Assembly: GCA_900556425.1 (NCBI GenBank)
Contig: USOR01000025.1
Location: 1 to 9,797, forward strand
Length of the DNA stretch: 9,797 nt
DNA from: an uncultured Coriobacteriaceae bacterium
GTDB lineage: Bacteria > Actinomycetota > Coriobacteriia > Coriobacteriales > QAMH01
Direction: 5' to 3'
Part shown: positions 6,707-9,797 of the stretch, one piece after another
Position numbering within the stretch: the stretch's first letter is position 1
Layout of the letters: each line of letters starts with the position of its first letter
The notes under the pieces: model-generated
What the model saw: only the letters and a program-made list of their open reading frames with translations
The model's database searches: none
Told to the model about the DNA's origin: nothing
Made by a program: the position numbers and the translations under genes

Positions 6707-7921
6707 ATGCCGTCGTTCTCATTCGGAAAGTCCCCCAAGGTCCACGCGCGCACTGCCTCGTCTGCCAATCTTTCCCGTTCGGGCGAAAAGCGCTCGTTCT
6801 CGATTCCGGCCAATATCATCCTGCTCGTCATCATCGCGCTCATCCTGTGCTGCGGCCTCATCACGCTCTATGCGGTGACGAGGACCGAAACCGAGTATTC
6901 GATCACGCGCCAGCTTGTCGGCGTGGCGATCGGCATCGTCATCATGGTGGCCGTTTGGTTCTTCGACTATCGACGCCTGGCCAATCTCATCGTTCCCCTC
7001 ATCGTGCTCGACGCAATCCTCATCTTGTTGCCGATGGTTCCCGGTCTTGGCCATGAGGTGAACGGCGCGACGTCGTGGATCAGGATCGGTTCGCTCACCT
7101 TTCAGCCATCCGAGCTTGCCAAGCCGGTGACTATCCTCGCAATCGGTGCGGCTACCGCGCAGTATCAGGGTTCGATTGTCCGGGGTGCTGACTTCCTGAA
7201 GCTGCTCGGCATTTTGCTCATACCCTTCGTTCTGCTCATGCGCGAGGATTTGGGTACGGCCCTCGTCATTCTCATCGTCGGCTTCTGCATCCTGCTCATT
7301 GGCGGTGTGGCACGACGGTGGCTCATCATCTCGGTCGCCACGGCCGTAGTGGGCGTTGCGGCCCTGCTCGGGATCAATGGCGTCGTGAATGACTGGACGG
7401 GTGGCGATGTGCAGCTCATCAGGCAGTACCAGATGAGTCGCCTGCTCGTCTTCATCGACCCGGATAATCCCGAATACGCAGACGATGCCTACAACCTCAA
7501 CCAGGCCAAGATCGCCGTTGGAAGCGGCGAGCTCGTCGGCAAGGGCTGGGGTAACGCGACGCAGTCCTCGGGCGGCTTCTTGCCCGAGTCCGCGACCGAC
7601 TTCATCTTCTGCGTCTACGCCGAGCAGTTTGGCTTCGTGGGGGCGTTCATATTGCTTGTGTTGTACCTGGCGCTGCTCTTGACGGCGCTGGGCATCGGGC
7701 TTTCGTCGTCGGATTTGTTCGGCTCGCTCATCGCAGCTGGTATCATGGCGATGTGGTTGTTCCAGATTGTCGAGAACATAGGCATGGACTTGGGCCTCAT
7801 GCCCATTACGGGCATCCCGTTGCCGTTCATGAGCTACGGTTCCTCGTTCATGTTCACCAACTTCATTTGCGTCGGCTTGCTCTTATCGGTCTGGTCAAGA
7901 CGCAATGACGCTCTGGGCTAG
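6707..7921 (+). CDS. rodA: RodA, SEDS-family peptidoglycan glycosyltransferase
   Basis: RodA polymerises lipid II into glycan strands and works as a pair with PBP2. From the ATG at 6707 it has 404 residues with about ten membrane segments, after a basic cytoplasmic N-terminus of about 35 residues. SEDS motifs are NGATSWIRIG..TFQPSELAK (119-139), MREDLGTALV (178-187), FLPESATDFIF (291-301) and PITGIPLPFMSYGSS (366-380). Asp298 in the TDFIF motif matches the Asp proposed as catalytic in other RodA proteins. The frame is open upstream to 6344, but that part lies inside mrdA and is not RodA-like. AGAGGAG (6687-6693) is 13 bases before the ATG, a rather long spacing, and mrdA ends seven bases before the start. 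Next to PBP2 and MreBCD, RodA is preferred over its relative FtsW. Confidence 0.96.
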   Translation: MPSFSFGKSPKVHARTASSANLSRSGEKRSFSIPANIILLVIIALILCCGLITLYAVTRTETEYSITRQLVGVAIGIVIMVAVWFFDYRRLANLIVPLIVLDAILILLPMVPGLGHEVNGATSWIRIGSLTFQPSELAKPVTILAIGAATAQYQGSIVRGADFLKLLGILLIPFVLLMREDLGTALVILIVGFCILLIGGVARRWLIISVATAVVGVAALLGINGVVNDWTGGDVQLIRQYQMSRLLVFIDPDNPEYADDAYNLNQAKIAVGSGELVGKGWGNATQSSGGFLPESATDFIFCVYAEQFGFVGAFILLVLYLALLLTALGIGLSSSDLFGSLIAAGIMAMWLFQIVENIGMDLGLMPITGIPLPFMSYGSSFMFTNFICVGLLLSVWSRRNDALG

Positions 7922-7944
7922 GAAGAGAAAGGTTCGGACACGTT

Positions 7945-8967
7945 ATGCCGAGCATGCCAATTGACGTAAGCAAGGTACTAAGCGCGATCACGACCATCGG
8001 GCAACAGCGTGATCTGCCTTCGCGCGTCGAGCTCGTCTTCGACCCGACGGCGAGCAACGCGCTCGTCGACAAGGTGATCGAGGCATTCGTTGACGTGTCG
8101 TCCAATGCCCATGTCACGGATGTCGTGCTCGACAAAAAGGTTCCCGTCATCCCCAAGGACACCGATCTCGTCGTCGTCATCGGCGGTGACTCGTTGCTAT
8201 TGGGCGACGTTGTGCATGCGGCCGAGGAGCACGATGTCCCCGCGGTCGTCGTCATCGAGCGTGGCAAGACCTACTTCGCGAATGACAGGCGCTCGGCGCA
8301 AGCCTACGCCGACATGACGCTGTCGGCGAATACTGCCCCGACGCTGACGGGCACGGCCCATACGCCTGGCGTGGGCAGAGGCATCGACCTCGAGAACCTC
8401 GTGGACCTCGAACTCGATAGCGAGTCCGCACGTCCGCTCGAACAGCTCGGCACCTGGATTGTCCAGAACGTACCGAGCAAGCGCCTCTCGCTTGCGCGGG
8501 CCTTTCCGTTCATACGTCATCCACTGGCCGTCGAGCTTGCCAAGCAGACGACCATCCAGAACGGTGCCATCGGACTCGTCTTCTTCGTGCCGGGTGCCGA
8601 TATGCCGCTCATCGCGCTCAACCAGGCCAAGATGGTTCTTCAGATTGCCGCCGTGTACGGCAAGGAGATGAGCAAGGAGCGCCTCGGCGAGGTGCTCGCC
8701 GTGATGGCGGGCGGCTTCGGCTGCCGCGCCGTCGCGCGCCAGCTCGTCGCGCGTGCGCCCATGCTGGGCTGGGCCATCAAGCCTGCCGTTGCCGCATCGG
8801 GAACGATGGGCATGGCGATTGCCGCGATCGAATACTACGAGGAGAACGGCAAACTGCATGGGCTCTCCGACGTGGCTGCCAAGGTCGCCAAGAAGGCGGC
8901 TCCCGTCGTCGACAAGGGTGGAGACCTTGTCGGCAATGTCGTGAGCAGTGCAACCGCTCACGACTAG
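7945..8967 (+). CDS. DUF697-like protein of unknown function
   Basis: The product has 340 residues. The C-terminal half (about 165-300) resembles DUF697: WIVQNVP, then LARAFPFIRHPLAVELAKQT (182-201), a hydrophobic NGAIGLVFFVPGADMPLIAL (206-225), NQAKMVLQIAAVYGKEMSKE (226-245) and a Gly/Ala-rich end with GTMGMAIAAIEYYEE (286-300). In known proteins this domain often follows an Era-like GTPase. Here residues 28-107 look like an alpha/beta fold with two hydrophobic strands (LVVVIGG at 75-81, AVVVIERGK at 100-108) but show no P-loop GxxxxGK[ST], so GTP hydrolysis is not supported. Residues 303-340 form an Ala/Lys/Val-rich tail. GAGAAAGG (7925-7932) is 12 bases before ATG 7945; ATG 7954 is further away. 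It follows rodA by 23 bases and probably shares its transcript. The DUF697 call is by pattern recall only; the function is unknown. Confidence 0.8.
   Translation: MPSMPIDVSKVLSAITTIGQQRDLPSRVELVFDPTASNALVDKVIEAFVDVSSNAHVTDVVLDKKVPVIPKDTDLVVVIGGDSLLLGDVVHAAEEHDVPAVVVIERGKTYFANDRRSAQAYADMTLSANTAPTLTGTAHTPGVGRGIDLENLVDLELDSESARPLEQLGTWIVQNVPSKRLSLARAFPFIRHPLAVELAKQTTIQNGAIGLVFFVPGADMPLIALNQAKMVLQIAAVYGKEMSKERLGEVLAVMAGGFGCRAVARQLVARAPMLGWAIKPAVAASGTMGMAIAAIEYYEENGKLHGLSDVAAKVAKKAAPVVDKGGDLVGNVVSSATAHD
8938..8964 (+). repeat. Perfect 9-bp inverted repeat at the end of the DUF697-like gene
   Basis: GTCGTGAGC (8938-8946) and GCTCACGAC (8956-8964) are exact reverse complements around a nine-base loop. 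The repeat encodes the last codons of the gene and ends at the base before the TAG stop. No T-tract follows, so it is not a standard intrinsic terminator. It could act as an mRNA 3' stabiliser, a weak terminator or a pause site. Confidence 0.6.
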
Positions 8968-8971
8968 GCAG

Positions 8972-8991
8972 TACCGTAAGCTACCGTAAGC
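8972..8991 (+). repeat. Exact tandem direct repeat, 2 x 10 bp
   Basis: TACCGTAAGC occurs at 8972-8981 and again at 8982-8991, directly head to tail, in the 66-base gap before the radical SAM gene. A ten-base period puts both copies on the same face of the helix, as for a protein binding site, but two copies may also arise by a simple duplication. No role is known. Confidence 0.6.
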
Positions 8992-9020
8992 CAGCATCCC
9001 ATGATTCCAAAATCGGCCTT

Positions 9021-9025
9021 GGAGG
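9021..9025 (+). promoter_or_regulatory. Ribosome binding site that decides the radical SAM start
   Basis: GGAGG lies eight bases before the in-frame GTG at 9034. An in-frame ATG at 9001 has no clear Shine-Dalgarno upstream and would add 11 residues not typical of the family. This favours GTG 9034. Confidence 0.75.
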
Positions 9026-9033
9026 CAGACGAC

Positions 9034-9797
9034 GTGCAGGAACTCAATCTGTGGCAACGCTATGCGCCGCTTCTCGCCCGGGTCGAGAAGCCCTCGCGCT
9101 ATTTGGGCCAGGAGTGGGGCAGTGTCGCGCCTTCCGAGAAGAAGGGTGCCGATTATCATGCGGTGCTCGTGTATCCGGACACGTACGAGATCGGCCAGGC
9201 AAACCAGGCCATCGCCATTCTCTACGACTGCCTCAACGCCAACGAGCATATCTACTGCGAACGTGCGTATCTGCCATGGGTCGATATGATCGCCCTCATG
9301 TGCGAGCATGGGCTGCCGCTTGCGTCCCTCGAGACCTATACGCCCGTGCGCAATTTCGATTTCGTTGGCATCACCTTGCCGCACGAGCTCTGCGCCACGA
9401 ACATCCTCGAGTTTCTTGATCTTGCCGGCATCACGCTGCATGCCGACGAGCGCGGGGAGGACGAACCGCTCGTCATGGGCGGTGGTCCTTGTGCGTACAA
9501 CCCCGAGCCGTTCGCGCCGTTCTTCGATCTCATCTTCGTGGGGGAGGGTGAAGAGCTCGACGTGGAAGTCGCGCTCAGGCATCGCGAGCTCAAGAAGCGA
9601 GGTGCGTCGCGTGCGGAGATTCTGCGCGAGCTCTCCCGCATCGAGGGCGTATATGTTCCGAGTCTCTATGACGTCGAGGAGCATGAGATTCGCGACGAGC
9701 AGCTGGCAGCAGGCATGCGTGGCTACACGACGGTCACGCCAATTGACGCGGAGGTGCCGGCGCAGGTCGCAAAGCGCATCATTCGCGATTTCGATGC
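9034..9797 (+). CDS. TIGR03960-type radical SAM protein, N-terminal part (3' end beyond window)
   Basis: 254 complete codons are visible and the frame is open at the window end. The N-terminus has the family's KPSRYLGQE (19-27), followed by a cobalamin-binding-like alpha/beta domain. This shows VLVYPDTYEIG (44-54), YLPWVDMIALMCEHGLPLASLE (79-100; key residues P81, W82, D84), VGITLPHEL (111-119), LDLAGI (128-133), GGGPCAYNPEP (149-159) and DLIFVGEGEE (165-174). Together these match the uncharacterised radical SAM family TIGR03960. The CxxxCxxC cluster that would bind the [4Fe-4S] centre should lie downstream and cannot be seen. The function is unknown; relatives often neighbour a DUF2344/TIGR03936 gene, ribonuclease G and rplU-rpmA, which may be next here. 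The GTG start is set by GGAGG at 9021-9025. The frame is secure and the family call is strong, though made from memory. Confidence 0.88.
   Translation, partial: MQELNLWQRYAPLLARVEKPSRYLGQEWGSVAPSEKKGADYHAVLVYPDTYEIGQANQAIAILYDCLNANEHIYCERAYLPWVDMIALMCEHGLPLASLETYTPVRNFDFVGITLPHELCATNILEFLDLAGITLHADERGEDEPLVMGGGPCAYNPEPFAPFFDLIFVGEGEELDVEVALRHRELKKRGASRAEILRELSRIEGVYVPSLYDVEEHEIRDEQLAAGMRGYTTVTPIDAEVPAQVAKRIIRDFD

Noticed and set aside
4633..6864. A 743-codon open frame on the minus strand opposite mrdA
   Set aside because: It mirrors mrdA, whose catalytic motifs are all on the plus strand. Its translation is low in recognisable motifs and rich in Arg, Ala, Asp and His, as expected for the reverse of GC-rich coding DNA.
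9001..9033. In-frame ATG at 9001 as the radical SAM start
   Set aside because: There is no clear ribosome binding site before it, while GGAGG stands eight bases before GTG 9034 and the family N-terminus begins there.
8197..9684. A 495-codon minus-strand open frame across the DUF697-like and radical SAM genes
   Set aside because: It spans two well-supported plus-strand genes and the gap between them, with no recognisable domain; it is an antisense shadow.

Overview
This is a high-GC bacterial chromosomal segment. All genes lie on the plus strand and are tightly packed; the largest gap is about 186 bases (1743-1928). The content fits an actinobacterium that keeps an MreB cytoskeleton, most plausibly a gut-type member of the Coriobacteriia. 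That lineage is inferred from GC-rich codon use, GTG starts, a complete mreBCD-mrdA-rodA cluster and a TIGR03960-type radical SAM gene next to it; no rRNA or other direct marker is present. No mobile element, tRNA, rRNA or CRISPR array was seen.

Layout. (1) 1-1277: the 3' part of a gene for a tetratricopeptide-repeat (TPR) membrane protein whose start is outside the window. (2) 1341-1742: ndk, nucleoside diphosphate kinase, followed by a strong intrinsic terminator (about 1757-1805). (3) 1806-1928: a promoter-type region with a candidate extended -10 element and a good ribosome binding site. (4) 1929-7921: the elongasome operon mreB, mreC, mreD, mrdA (PBP2), rodA, with gaps of at most 12 bases and an 8-base mreC/mreD overlap. 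(5) 7945-8967: a DUF697-like protein of unknown function, ending in a perfect 9-bp inverted repeat. (6) 9034-9797: the 5' part of a TIGR03960-type radical SAM/cobalamin-binding protein that runs off the window.

How the genes work together. MreB filaments, MreC and MreD position the paired synthetic enzymes RodA (glycosyltransferase) and PBP2 (transpeptidase) that build the side wall. Ndk supplies nucleoside triphosphates and ends a separate upstream unit. The DUF697 gene sits 23 bases after rodA and is probably co-transcribed with the wall genes.

The window is mainly a conserved housekeeping cluster, and I see no clearly new multi-gene system. The points most worth a second look are in PBP2: a likely Cys-Cys-His-Cys metal site, an unusually large number of cysteines in its extracytoplasmic part, and an extra N-terminal membrane helix. 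Also notable are the P-loop-less DUF697 protein in the elongasome operon and the repeat structures that follow it.
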